Source of the DNA: Paenibacillus amylolyticus
GTDB taxonomy: Bacteria; Bacillota; Bacilli; Paenibacillales; Paenibacillaceae
DNA: 64,000 bases
NCBI RefSeq assembly: GCF_029689945.1
Contig: NZ_CP121451.1
Coordinates: 2,790,001-2,854,000, forward strand
Direction of reading: 5' to 3'
Below are positions 1-9,877 of the stretch, in pieces. Position 1 is the stretch's first letter; each line of letters opens with the position of its first letter. The notes below the pieces were generated by a model that saw only the letters and a program-made list of their open reading frames with translations, did no database searches and was not told where the DNA came from. Both the position numbers and the translations under genes were made by a program.

Positions 1-131
1 GTTAAGGAATATCGGGGACGACAGTATGCAATGTAATGAGAATCCGATCACTTTTTTTGCAAATAAAATACACAGCCTGTCCTAAATCAGCGATCCGCGC
101 ATACCTATGATAACAGAGGAGCGTGATCGTT

Positions 132-479
132 ATGGAACAGAAAGTACAAACCTATTTTGAATTGAAGCAGCAGCAAAAAGATATTGAGCAACAGTTGTCG
201 GTACTACGAGATGAGATTGTTGCATATTGTGCAGAACAAGGGCTTTATGAGACGCAGGTTGGTGGTTACACGGTGAAAACGGTGCTTCAGCACCGGAAGG
301 AATACGATGATCAGAAGCTGTATGCTTCACTTCCAGACCCGGACATCTGGCGATTGTTGTCCAAGGTAGACAGCCATAAGCTGAAAAGTCTCATCAAGCT
401 GAACATTCTCTCCGAGGAGCAAATTAACCCGGCATGTACAGTGAAACAGGTGACCTTGTTACAGGTGGACAAGCTCTAA
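132..479 (+). CDS. Small hypothetical protein, 115 aa
   Basis: I do not recognise a named family. The first ~30 residues are rich in Gln, Glu and Lys with heptad-like spacing (probable short coiled coil), followed by a compact mixed region with no signal peptide or membrane segment, so it is probably cytoplasmic. An AGAGGAG ribosome-binding site at 114-120 sits 11 nt before the ATG at 132. A GTG at 123 is in frame but only 2 nt from that site, so I prefer the ATG. It stands alone: the next gene is the xylanase about 240 nt downstream. Function unknown. Confidence 0.6.
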   Translation: MEQKVQTYFELKQQQKDIEQQLSVLRDEIVAYCAEQGLYETQVGGYTVKTVLQHRKEYDDQKLYASLPDPDIWRLLSKVDSHKLKSLIKLNILSEEQINPACTVKQVTLLQVDKL

Positions 480-722
480 CGTTTCATATCTTCTTATACA
501 TGAGTTGAGTTTTAAAATGAACATCACGATCACATAGCACCTTCGTTGAAGAGTTCTGTTGCAGTGAGCAGTGGAACAAACGTGGAGGTGTTTTTGTTTT
601 GCGAAAGAAGAAGGCCCGTGACGATAAATAGTTAAATATGAGGGGAAGAAGTATAATTTGTTCATTGTAAGCGTATTCAACAGACGGTATGATGGATAAA
701 AACGGGCAGGGAGGAATTGTAA

Positions 723-1729
723 ATGCCAACAGAAATTCCATCGCTACATGCTGCGTACGCGAATGCGTTCAAAATAGGTGCTGCTGTACATACCGGAATG
801 TTGCAGTCCGAAGGAGAATTTATCGCCAAACACTTCAATAGCATTACAGCTGAAAACCAGATGAAATTCGAAGAAATTCATCCGGAAGAGGGGCGTTATG
901 CATTTGAGGCGGCGGATCAACTTGTTGATTTTGCTGTTGCCCAAGGAATTGCGGTTCGGGACATACTTTGGTCTGGCATAATCAGACATCGAAATGGGTT
1001 TTCGAGGATAGTTTGGGTGCTCCCGCTTCCAGAGAATTGTTATTATCCCGCTTGAAGCAACATATTGATACGGTAGTAGGTCGATATAAAGGGCAAATCT
1101 ATGCGTGGGATGTGGTCAATGAAGCCATTGAAGACAAGACCGACTTATTCATGCGGGACACCAAGTGGTTACAGCTAGTGGGAGACGATTATTTGCTGCA
1201 AGCATTCAGCATGGCTCACGAAGCTGATCCAAATGCTCTGCTTTTCTATAATGATTATAACGAGATAGATCCGGTCAAACGGGAGAAAATATACAATCTG
1301 GTTCGGTCCTTATTGGATCAGGGAGCGCCTGTACACGGGATTGGGTTGCAGGGGCATTGGAATATTCAAGGCCCTTCAATTGAGGATATCCGAATGGCGA
1401 TTGAGCGTTATGCTTCACTGGATGTGCAGCTGCATGTTACCGAGCTGGATCTATCCGTGTTTCCTTACGAAGATCGTCGAACGGACCTCACTGCACCGAC
1501 TTCGGAGATGGCTGAGCTACAGAAGCGTCGTTATGAAGAGATCTTCAAGCTGTTCCGTGAGTATAAATCATCCATTACCTCTGTGACGTTCTGGGGCGTA
1601 GCGGACAACTATACCTGGTTAGATCATTTCCCGGTACGCGGACGTAAGAATTGGCCATTTGTTTTTGATCAACAGTTGCAGCCAAAGGAATCATTTTGGC
1701 GTATAATTAAAGATAACGAAAAAGCATAA
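723..1729 (+). CDS. Endo-1,4-beta-xylanase, GH10 (frame broken once)
   Basis: Intracellular GH10 xylanase hydrolysing beta-1,4-xylo-oligosaccharides; no signal peptide is visible. Read through one correction, the protein is about 335 aa, a normal length for a single-domain GH10. The acid/base glutamate is E134 in WDVVNEAI and the nucleophile is E241 in LHVTELDL, both conserved GH10 motifs. The frame breaks at 958-960: adding one G to the GGG run restores the family motif GHTLVWHNQ, so a single-base deletion (sequencing error or recent mutation) separates residues 1-79 from the rest. The start ATG follows a GGGAGGAATTGTAA ribosome-binding region. No partner xylan genes are adjacent. Confidence 0.9.
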
Positions 1730-1796
1730 TTCGAGATAAAAAAAATGAAGATGTTTGCGTATCGAATCCAATTTCTGTCCGAAATGAGATGAGTAT

Positions 1797-1967
1797 ATGG
1801 ATCGCATCCGCAATTATCTGATGATATTTGCAGGGAACATGGTCGCAGCCTATTTTATTTTTGAAGAGGGAACACTGGCCAAGCCGATGATGTTTGCCAC
1901 ACTCATGATGTTACTGGTCATGCTGATTGATTACATGAAGAGCAGAAACAAATATTCATTGGAGTAG
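1797..1967 (+). CDS. Small membrane protein, 56 aa
   Basis: A 56-codon frame beginning MDRIRNYLMIF. It contains two hydrophobic stretches (about residues 7-20 and 30-46) separated by an acidic turn (FEEGT), then a basic tail (MKSRNKYSLE), the layout of a small two-helix inner-membrane peptide. It is followed 23 nt later by a good intrinsic terminator, which supports a real transcription unit. The ribosome-binding site (GAGATGAG) is weak. No function can be assigned. Confidence 0.55.
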   Translation: MDRIRNYLMIFAGNMVAAYFIFEEGTLAKPMMFATLMMLLVMLIDYMKSRNKYSLE

Positions 1968-1989
1968 CGTAACTCAATATGGTTATAAG

Positions 1990-2015
1990 CGATCCTGTGA
2001 CACAGGGTCGTTTTT
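1990..2015 (+). terminator. Intrinsic terminator after the 56-aa gene
   Basis: Nine-base-pair stem (GATCCTGTG with CACAGGGTC, one G-T pair) and a very short loop, followed by TTTTT. Confidence 0.6.
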
Positions 2016-2032
2016 CTATATAAGACAGATTG

Positions 2033-2166
2033 TCAAACCAAGTGTGACAGTTCCTCTGTGAAAGATTCGTGAGCGGTTCTCCAACCCAAGCATTTTCGTG
2101 GTCTCGACTTGAGCGAGATCGGTGCCTTTCGGGAAAAACTCTCGAAGCAATCCATTCGCCCCTAGA
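2033..2166 (-). pseudogene. IS30-family transposase C-terminal remnant
   Basis: On the minus strand one frame reads ANGLLREFFPKGTDLAQV and another, right after it, RPRKCLGWRTAHE, ending in a stop at 2033-2035. Both are typical of the extreme C terminus of IS30-family transposases, but the 12-15 residues that normally separate them are missing and the frames differ, so this is a decayed fragment with an internal deletion. I find no inverted-repeat ends or upstream catalytic DDE region. Confidence 0.6.
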
Positions 2167-2503
2167 AAGAAAAAAGACGACCCACCAATTCGAGTCGCCT
2201 TCATTCCAACTCAATGCCAGTTTAAAAATCACGAAACGACCCAAACAGCTCCGTCCAAATATACCCCGAAAATGAAGGGGAACCAGAGAAGCTGGAGAAC
2301 AACTGGATCGGACAAACTTCATGAATAAGCATAAATCTTCATAATAAACAGAAAAGTTTCAGCGCTAAGTACACAAGTAGATCTTATATAAACTCGAAGT
2401 CATAGCTCACGTTTTTAGTACTTGATGATATGAACAAACACTCTAAACAGCGACCTATTGTAAATCATCACCACAAGATATCCTTATTTTAGCCCGGTAT
2501 CGG
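2167..2503. other. Gene-free stretch beside the IS30 remnant
   Basis: The stretch between the IS30 fragment and the 3' end of the phosphotransferase gene has no coding frame I can support, no terminator and no repeat. It may be residual insertion-element or flanking DNA. Confidence 0.4.
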
Positions 2504-3533
2504 TTAGTATGAATCCACATTTACAGGCTCAATCACTTCGAATAAAAATGGATTACCATTTAAATATTCTCTTATGTATGCTTGGGCATACTTTTGTTCA
2601 TCGATTAAACTGGTTGTTTCTCTTGGATCAGAGGCGTGATGGCAGCAGTTCTCGATCATGAACATGACAAAAAAAACATTCCAGATCCCGAATATAGTCG
2701 GTTTCCAATTTCCTAATACTCTCATAACCTTGGATAAGCATCCATCGATGCTTTGGCCAAAGCTCCAATATGGTGCCTGCCATATCGTAGAGATAATATC
2801 CGTACCCACATCTTCCAAAATCAATCGGATAGGGTTGGTTATCCTCAAAAACCATATTACCGGTATGTAAATCAGCATGAATGAGCCCATAGTTATGTTC
2901 ACTTGGATGCATCGTGGTAAGTTGGGATATAACCTTTTCAGCTGCATCTTGATACAGCTTCCATCCCTCTTCGGATAAAAAACGCTCATAGTAACGTTCC
3001 AACTTAGCCATTTCACGTTTAAAACTTTCTATCCCCCAAGTAGGTCTTACAAAATCAGAAGGTGGATTGAAATCCTTTGCTGCTTCATGGAGCCTGCTCA
3101 TCAATACCCCCATATTATATGCTTGACTATCCGTAAATTCACCTGCTGCTTTTTCACCCTCTATCCATCGCATCATCGTTATATAAGGGCGCCTATATCC
3201 TGTCTCTGTTTCGATGTCCAATACATAAATACCATCACAATTTGCCATCCCTTCTGGTACTTTTAGATCTTTAGATTTGTTCAGTGCTTGTAACAGTAGG
3301 AGTTCCGAACGAATTTCCTCTCTGCTTAATCGGTCCGAATGAATACGAAGTAAATAATTGTTATCTGTACTGGTTTCAATTTTATACGTGATCGTATCGC
3401 CGGATAGTTGAATAAACTGGATGTTATCCCATTCTAATTCATACTTTCGAATTGCAGATAAAGCGACTTTCCTTGCTCTGATTAATAACGCCCGCCGTTC
3501 TTCATCAGTATCAAATCTAAAAAAATCATTCAT
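2504..3533 (-). CDS. Aminoglycoside/choline-kinase-like phosphotransferase (frame broken once)
   Basis: APH-fold small-molecule phosphotransferase, about 342 aa once corrected. The catalytic loop with GLIHADLHTGNM (Brenner-type HxDxxxxN) and the following metal-binding PIDFGRCGYG are present, as are N-terminal beta strands of a kinase lobe. Substrate is unknown; such proteins are common in bacilli and most are not resistance enzymes. An A8 run at 2669-2676 (T8 on the coding strand) puts the last ~45 residues out of frame. With seven bases the sequence reads smoothly into MFMIENCCHHASDP and ends at 2504. A single-base insertion in a homopolymer is the likely cause. It stands alone, with ATG preceded by a GGGG-rich site. 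Confidence 0.8.
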
Positions 3534-3877
3534 TTGTTATCCCCCTGCAATTTTTATGAAGTAAATTAACTACTTAACTTATATGTTATTATAACGATAG
3601 TAAAAGTTTGAAAATATGTAATAAACAATTTAATTTAAACTATACTTTACGACAGATTATTGAACGAACGAATCGATGAGGAAGAACCTGATTTTGATGG
3701 ACTTCTTACAACATATTTTCAAGTGCTACAGTCTGGACAGAAGCCCTGATCTGGATTAACTAAATGCTACCCGCAATGATTCCGACAACAGCTGCCATTT
3801 ACATCAGGATCATTGTTCATTACACTTGATGAGGAGTACCTTGTTAACTCAATTCAGATCATCAGGAGGATATCATT
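3534..3877. other. Intergenic region with a possible gene-tail remnant
   Basis: The A/T-rich half next to 3534 probably holds the phosphotransferase promoter. On the plus strand 3666-3749 is an open 27-codon tail (ERIDEEEPDFDGLLTTYFQ...) ending in TGA. It has protein-like composition but no start, so it may be the decayed 3' end of a lost gene. Just before the nucleoside phosphorylase gene is a strong AGGAGG. Confidence 0.35.
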
Positions 3878-4696
3878 ATGCATCAATCCGCACATATTCA
3901 GGAAGCAAGAGATTACATATTAAACCGAATCCATACCAAACCTGCCGTAGGCATGATTCTGGGTTCAGGGCTGGGAGCGCTCGCGGACGAGATTGAAAAT
4001 GCGACCGTTATTCCGTATACAGATATTCCGTATTTTGCCCAATCCGAAGCCATCGGTCATGCCAATGAATTGGTCATTGGTGAACTGATGGGCAAAACGG
4101 TTGTAGCGATGAAAGGCCGCCTTCATTATTATGAAGGTTTTACATTGGATGAAGTAACGTTCCCGGTTCGCATCATGAAAGCGTTGGGTGTTGAACAAGT
4201 AATTATTACCAATGCCTGCGGAGCAATCAACACAAGCTTTGAGCCGGGACAACTGATGCTGATTACAGATCATATTAACCTGGTAGGCAATAACCCGTTG
4301 ATGGGACCGAATAATGCTGAACTGGGTGTGCGTTTCCCTGATGTATCCCAGGTATACAACCGCGAACTGCGCAGCATTGCCCTTAAGGTTGCAGCAGAGC
4401 AGAATGTGGGTCTACAGCAAGGTGTCTATGCGTGGTGGAGTGGTCCGGCATACGAGACGCCAGCCGAGATTCGCATGATTCGTACGATGGGTGCAGATGC
4501 AGTGGGCATGTCCACGGTACCTGAAGCCATTGTTGCCATTCATGGCGGTATGAAGGTATTGGGCATCTCTTGTCTGACCAACATGGCCTGTGGCATCCTG
4601 GATCAGCCGTTGAGTCATGATGAAGTCATTGAAGTGGCTGCGCAAGTGAAAACAACCTTTATTGGGCTGGTAAAAGGCATCTTGAAAGAGATCTAA
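3878..4696 (+). CDS. punA: Purine-nucleoside phosphorylase (trimeric PNP type)
   Basis: Catalyses reversible phosphorolysis of inosine and guanosine (and deoxy forms) to base plus (deoxy)ribose-1-phosphate in purine salvage; cytoplasmic. At 272 aa it is the usual length of the PNP/MTAP family. The phosphate loop GSGLG is at residues 29-33, GRLHYYEG at 80-87, and the substrate-binding region SGPAYETPAEIR and the NMACG segment near the C terminus are intact. ATG follows AGGAGGATATCATT, an ideal site. It appears monocistronic, closed by a strong hairpin at 4764. No riboswitch or drm gene is adjacent. Confidence 0.93.
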   Translation: MHQSAHIQEARDYILNRIHTKPAVGMILGSGLGALADEIENATVIPYTDIPYFAQSEAIGHANELVIGELMGKTVVAMKGRLHYYEGFTLDEVTFPVRIMKALGVEQVIITNACGAINTSFEPGQLMLITDHINLVGNNPLMGPNNAELGVRFPDVSQVYNRELRSIALKVAAEQNVGLQQGVYAWWSGPAYETPAEIRMIRTMGADAVGMSTVPEAIVAIHGGMKVLGISCLTNMACGILDQPLSHDEVIEVAAQVKTTFIGLVKGILKEI

Positions 4697-4763
4697 TCGC
4701 ATGATTTCTATTCTAGGCCGCGACAGATAGGATAAAGTTCCCATCCAGCCAAGTCGAAAATGC

Positions 4764-4813
4764 AAAAAAACGTATGCTTCACGAGTTGTTGCTCGTGAGA
4801 CATACGTTTTCTT
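4764..4813. terminator. Bidirectional terminator between punA and lacI-type gene
   Basis: Long inverted repeat, AAAACGTATG...TCACGAG pairing with CTCGTGAG...CATACGTTTT, flanked by A-run and T-run, so it can terminate both convergent genes. Confidence 0.8.
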
Positions 4814-5890
4814 ATTTTGCAGAGATATGAACTATCTGAGAATCGGCGGGCATGATCGCTGGCGTAGATTCCCTGATAATCGGTTTGGTCATAATATGCG
4901 AGACCTGATAGGGCTGTGTCGGATTACTAATCCTGGATAACAGCATCTCCGCAGCTTTGATGCCCATCTCATTGCTGTAGATATGAACCGTCGTTAATGC
5001 AGGCTCAATAATTCGGGATTGGGCGCATTATCGAATCCGCATATCGCAACATCCTCTGGAACGGAAACATTTCTGGCTTTTAAAGCACGGATCAGATCGA
5101 CCGCAAGAAAATCATTGGCACACACGTAAGCGGAAGGTAGGGAATTTAGCTCGGCCACCCGTTGGTTCAACCATCCTGGCTTGGAGAAGCAGAGGCGATC
5201 ATTATCCAGGATGCAGTGGGATAGGTCGACCTGCAGCCCCGATTCAAGCATAGCACGCTGATATCCAACCCAGCGTTCATTAAAACTCTTGCAGTGATTG
5301 TAATCTCCGACGAATCCAATACTTGTGTAGCCGCTCTCAATTAATTTTTTGGTTATTTGATAGATGCTATGTTCATTCTCCATAAGGAGCAGATCTGCAT
5401 GGAATTCGGGATAACATATGTTGGCAGCGCAATCGATAAAGATCGTAGGAATGCCCAGATTGGTGATCAGCTGAGTGTATTCCAGATCAAATAATTCAAT
5501 GCAAATGATGCCGTCTACTTTGGCGATATCAAAGTTGTTGGGCAGTGTAAGCGCATCTTGATCGTCTTCACGCACAATATGAATCGAGAGATTGTATCCC
5601 TCCGCACTGATTCTTCTCTCCAAACCGCTGATCAACAACGACCCAAAGTGAGATGTATTAGGCAGGTTTTCGGTCAACAAGGCGATATTGCCCGGGGCCT
5701 TGGTTAGAACATGCTCATTTTTTTCCATATAGGCAAACTGTTTATATTTAAGTTCAATTGCTTTTTTAATTACACGGTTTCTGGTGTCGACCGGGATGTT
5801 TCCGCTATCGTTTAATGCTTTGGAAGCCGTATTCCTGGAGATCCCCAAAGCATCAGCGATGTCTTGGATCGTGACTTTTTCCTTTGCCAT
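4812..5890 (-). CDS. LacI-family transcriptional regulator (frame broken once)
   Basis: DNA-binding repressor of a sugar operon. The N-terminal HTH (TIQDIADALGISRNTASKALN) with hinge is followed by a periplasmic-binding-protein-like ligand domain. Divergent from the fructoside operon starting at 6322, so it very likely regulates it. The frame stops early at 4994. Adding one C to the CC at 5002-5003 (coding strand) continues as ALTTVHIYSNEMGIKAAEMLL, the standard LacI C-terminal helix, and ends at 4812 after about 359 residues. A one-base homopolymer deletion is the simplest explanation. Its effector is not deducible; fructose or a fructo-oligosaccharide is an inference from neighbours. Confidence 0.88.
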
Positions 5891-6321
5891 CTAGTGCTTC
5901 ACCTCTACTAATCAATAGTCATCCATATTCTTCTCTACGTCAAATGTATAATAGAACGGAACAAATAGCAATCTTTAGTTTACAAATGCATAATTTAGTT
6001 TACATTATTGGATTCGAGTTTCAGTTTTAAAATGGTTCCAATCATTTTGTTGCAATTGTTATGAGATTGGATACATACCAATGCAGATACAGGAATATCT
6101 GAGTTTATATCGCAGAATTTTTGTCTGTTAAATGCGCTCTCATCACTTTTTTTGTCACATTTACGCAAAAAAAATGATCAAATGCACAAATATATTTTTA
6201 CAAAATGTATTGACTAAATCGCTAAATACCTGATAAATTGTAAAATATCAAATAGGCAATTGTAAATATTGAAAGCCCTTACCGAAACAATTGTCAACTT
6301 CAAGAATGGAACGGAGGTAAC
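5891..6321. promoter_or_regulatory. Divergent AT-rich control region, lacI / fructoside operon
   Basis: The 430-nt stretch carries promoters for both directions. TTTAGTTTACA occurs twice (5974-5984 and 5994-6004), exactly 20 bp apart, i.e. two helical turns on the same face, 85-115 bp upstream of the lacI start. A candidate promoter for the operon is TTGACT at 6210-6215 with GATAAA at 6232-6237 (16-bp spacer). ACGGAGGTAAC just before 6322 is the ribosome-binding site of the first permease. The repeat as operator is inference. Confidence 0.4.
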
Positions 6322-7291
6322 ATGTTGGATAACATAGTGGACACCAAAAAGGGCAGAGGAAGGGCAGTAAAAATGAGGACGGCCAATAGTCACAGGTTGC
6401 AGCAGCTTAAAAAGAATTACTTTTTATATATGCTGCTCGCACCAGCCTTAATTTTGACTCTAATCTTCAAGTATATTCCGATGTACGGAGCCATTATTGC
6501 GTTTAAGGATTTCAGTCCGATCAAAGGCATCATGGGCAGTGATTGGGTGGGATTGAAGCATTTTGAGAAATTTATAGCCTCACCCAATTTCGATATCATT
6601 TTAATGAATACGCTTAAACTTAGCTTTTTGGGATTGATATTCAGTTTCCCGAGTACCCATTTTGCTGGCACTCATGCTGAATCAGGTACGCAAAGCTGGC
6701 GTGAAGAAAAATATTCAGTTGTTTCTGTACGCCCCCAATTTCATCTCGGTTGTTGTCGTGGTGGGTATGTTGTTCATCTTCCTCTCACCCACAGGGCCGA
6801 TTAATCAATTCGCCACATGGATTACAGGTCAGCCGATTATGTTCATGTCTGAACCGGAATACTTCCGCTGGATCTACATTTTGTCCGATATCTGGACCGG
6901 AGCGGGCTGGGCATCCATCATATATGTCGCGGCTTTGGCCAACGTTGATCCGGAGCTTCACAATGCGGCCAATCTGGATGGAGCCAATCTCCTTCAGCGT
7001 ATTCGCCACATTGACCTCCCAACCATTCGTCCGATTATGGCTATCGTCTTTATCCTTGCAGCTGGGGGCATTATGTCCATTGGATTCGAGAAGGCCTACC
7101 TGATGCAGACGTCCATGAACCTGCCTTCCTCCGAGATTATTGCCACGTATGTTTACAAGGTGGGGCTGCAGTCTGGAGATTACGCTTATTCTGCGGCAGT
7201 GGGATTATTCAACTCGGTTATCAATGTGATTCTGCTGGTGACGGTGAACCTGATCGTGAAGAAATTGAATGAAGGCGAAGGCCTCTATTAG
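6322..7291 (+). CDS. Sugar ABC transporter permease, LplB/YteP type (frame broken once)
   Basis: First membrane subunit of a CUT1 importer, about 322 aa with six predicted membrane segments. The cytoplasmic EAA-type loop NAANLDGANLLQRIRHIDLP, which docks the ATPase, is present. The frame is lost near 6652: removing the A of CCGAGTACCC restores FPVPILLALMLN, the expected third-helix sequence. Unlike most breaks in this window, this one is not in a homopolymer. No ATPase gene is in the operon, which is usual for this class because a shared MsmX-like ATPase serves several importers. It is first in the operon, 16 nt before the next permease. Confidence 0.88.
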
Positions 7292-7307
7292 GAAAGGAGT
7301 ATGATCC

Positions 7308-8189
7308 ATGGTTGTTAAACACACGGGGATGGATCGATTGATCCTCACGCTCAATGCCATTTTTCTCACCTGTGCTGTACTGGTTGTGGTAGTTCCCCTG
7401 ATTTATATTGTTATCGCCTCATTCATGGACCCTACTGTGCTATTGAATCGTGGACTGTCCTTCCATGTATCCGACTGGAGTCTGGATGGATATCAGATGA
7501 TTTTGTCCAATCCAGCGATGATTCGAGGTTTTGCAAATGCGGTATTGTATTCAGTTTCCTTTGCACTGATCACCGTGACCGTATCCATATTTGCAGGGTA
7601 TGCCTTATCGGATGAAAGGCTCGCGGGACGCGGATTTTTCATGATTATCTTCATCATTACGATGTTCTTCGGTGGGGGATTAATCCCTACCTATCTCCTC
7701 ATACGCAATCTCGGCATGCTGGACACGGTGTGGGCAATCATCATTCCAGGAGCCGTTAATGTCTGGAACATTATTCTCTCCAGAACCTTTTTCAAAGGAG
7801 TCCCTCGGGAACTGAAAGAAGCTGCGAACGTGGATGGTGCCTCTGAGATGAAGATTTTCTTCCAGATCGTCATTCCGTTGTCGAAGCCCATCATATTTGT
7901 ACTCGCCCTCTATGCGTTCGTTGGACAGTGGAATTCCTACTTTGATGCGATGATTTATCTGGATAATCCGAACCTCCATCCGTTACAGCTCGTTCTGCGT
8001 TCCATTCTGATTCAGAATCAGGCCGCACCGGGCATGATCAGTGACCAACTCGCGATGGCGGAACTGAAACGGCTCTCGGAGATGATTAAATATTCAGCCA
8101 TTGTCATTTCGAGTCTGCCACTCATCATCATGTATCCGTTCTTTCAGAAGTATTTCGAAAAAGGTGTCATGGTCGGTTCTCTCAAATAG
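7308..8189 (+). CDS. Sugar ABC transporter permease, YtcP/AraQ type
   Basis: Second membrane subunit of the CUT1 importer, 293 aa, intact, with six membrane helices and the EAA loop ELKEAANVDGASEMKIFFQIVIP. It starts at an ATG preceded by AGGAAAGGAGTATGATCC and ends in MVGSLK, a typical C terminus of this family. Pairs with the permease immediately upstream and the lipoprotein immediately downstream. Function: inward transport of an oligosaccharide, probably a fructoside given the GH32 and fructokinase genes. Confidence 0.92.
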   Translation: MVVKHTGMDRLILTLNAIFLTCAVLVVVVPLIYIVIASFMDPTVLLNRGLSFHVSDWSLDGYQMILSNPAMIRGFANAVLYSVSFALITVTVSIFAGYALSDERLAGRGFFMIIFIITMFFGGGLIPTYLLIRNLGMLDTVWAIIIPGAVNVWNIILSRTFFKGVPRELKEAANVDGASEMKIFFQIVIPLSKPIIFVLALYAFVGQWNSYFDAMIYLDNPNLHPLQLVLRSILIQNQAAPGMISDQLAMAELKRLSEMIKYSAIVISSLPLIIMYPFFQKYFEKGVMVGSLK

Positions 8190-8245
8190 TGAACAGCCTG
8201 CAATACAGCAAGTTCGATCTAACCCAATCCATGGAGGTCATTATC

Positions 8246-9852
8246 ATGAACAAAGTGAACAAGTCCAGAAAAGCTGTTACAACGGCGTCCATTTCCATGC
8301 TGTCTGCCATGCTCCTTCTAACCGCCTGTGGCGGGGGTGGAGGCGGCGCGGCCAGTGAGGCACAATCCCCTGATGGCAAAGTGACATTAAATTTTATCAC
8401 ACAGAGCTCTCCGCTGGCTCCCGCTGATCCGAACGACAAGCTCATTAACAAGCGACTCGAAGAGAAAACCAATGTTCATATCAACTGGAAGAACTATACG
8501 AGTGATGTATTTGTGGAAAAAGAAACCTGGCGGTAGCCAGCGGTGATTTGCCAGATGCCATCTTTGATGCAGGTTACGGGGATTATGATCTCTTAAAGCT
8601 GGCGAAGGATGGCGCGATCATTTCACTGGAGGACCTGATTGAACAATACATGCCCAATCTGCAAAAGGTGCTGGAGGAAGCTCCCGAATACAAGAGCATG
8701 ATCACAGCTCCAGACGGACATATCTATTCCTTCCCATGGATTGAAGAACTCGGAAGTGGCAAACAGCGGATTCAGGCAGTGGATAACTTGCCATGGATCA
8801 ATGTGGAATGGCTGAACAAGCTTGGGCTGAAGATGCCGACGACAACCGAGGAACTCAAAGAAGTGCTCATCGCGTTCAAAACCCAAGATCCAAACGGTAA
8901 CGGCAAGGCCGACGAAATTCCGTTGTCTTTCATTAACAAACCGGGCGGAGAAGATCTGACATTTCTATTTGCCGCATTTGGACTCGGAGAGAACTGGGAT
9001 CATACCGTGGTAACCAATGATGGGAAAGTGGTCTTCACGGCAGCGGATGAAGGCTACAAGGAAGCGGTTGAATACATTCATGAGCTGGTTCAGGAAGGTC
9101 TGGTGGATGTCGAATCGTATCAGCAAGATTGGAATACGTATTTGGCAAAAGGCAAAGACAACAAGTATGGCATGTACTTCACTTGGGATAAAGCCAACAT
9201 TACAGGCATGAATGATACGTATGATGTCCTGCCGCCGCTTGCCGGACCTGACGGCGAAGTTAATGTCACGAGAACGAACGGTATCGGTCTTGATCGTGGC
9301 CGTATGGTCATTACGAGCAGCAATAAAAATCTGGAATCCACAGCGAAGTGGGTGGACCAATTGTACGATCCGCTCCAATCCGTGCAGAACAACTGGGGGA
9401 CCTATGGAGATGAGAGTCAGCAAAATATTTTTGAATTCGATGAAGCCAAGGGCATGCTGAAGCATCTTCCGCTGGAAGGTTCTGCACCTGTGGAACTCAG
9501 ACAAAAGACCAGTATTGCCGGACCTTTGGCCATTCTCGACAGTTACTATGACAAATACACAACCAAACCGGAAGATGCAGCTTGGCGCATGGAACTTCTC
9601 GATAAGGTTATGGTTCCGCATATGAAAGCAGAGAACGTATATCCGAGTGTGTTCTTCTCCATTGATGAACTGGATCGATTGTCCACGATTGAGACCGATC
9701 TGTTCGCCTATGTCCTGCGCCTGCGTACAGAATGGTATCAGAACGGGAAAGTGGACCAGGAATGGGATGCTTATCTGAAAGAGCTGGATCGGCTCGGGTT
9801 GCAAGAATGGCTACAGATTAAACAAGCGGGATATGACCGTAATAACCAATAA
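8246..9852 (+). CDS. Sugar-binding lipoprotein, LplA/YtcQ type (frame broken once)
   Basis: Extracellular solute-binding lipoprotein of the importer, about 535 aa when corrected. The signal sequence ends in the lipobox LLTAC with lipidated C28, followed by a flexible GGGGGG linker. The start at 8246 is chosen because ATGGAGGTCATTATC precedes it and the signal peptide begins there. The frame breaks in the A5 run at 8517-8521: a sixth A gives VEKRNLAVASGDLPDAIF, continuous with the remaining 430 residues and matching the family. A one-base deletion is therefore likely. The large size and aromatic-rich C-terminal lobe fit binders of longer oligosaccharides. Confidence 0.9.
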
Positions 9853-9877
9853 AGAAAAGTACGGAGGAGAAACCATA

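Noticed and set aside
592..632. Ten-codon peptide (MRKKKARDDK) after GGAGGTG
   Set aside because: Very short, no conservation evidence; could be a remnant or a leader, but cannot be supported.
8965..9804. Long (279-aa) minus-strand frame inside the sugar-binding lipoprotein gene
   Set aside because: Shadow of a well-supported gene: no ribosome-binding site, no family resemblance, codon bias follows the plus strand.
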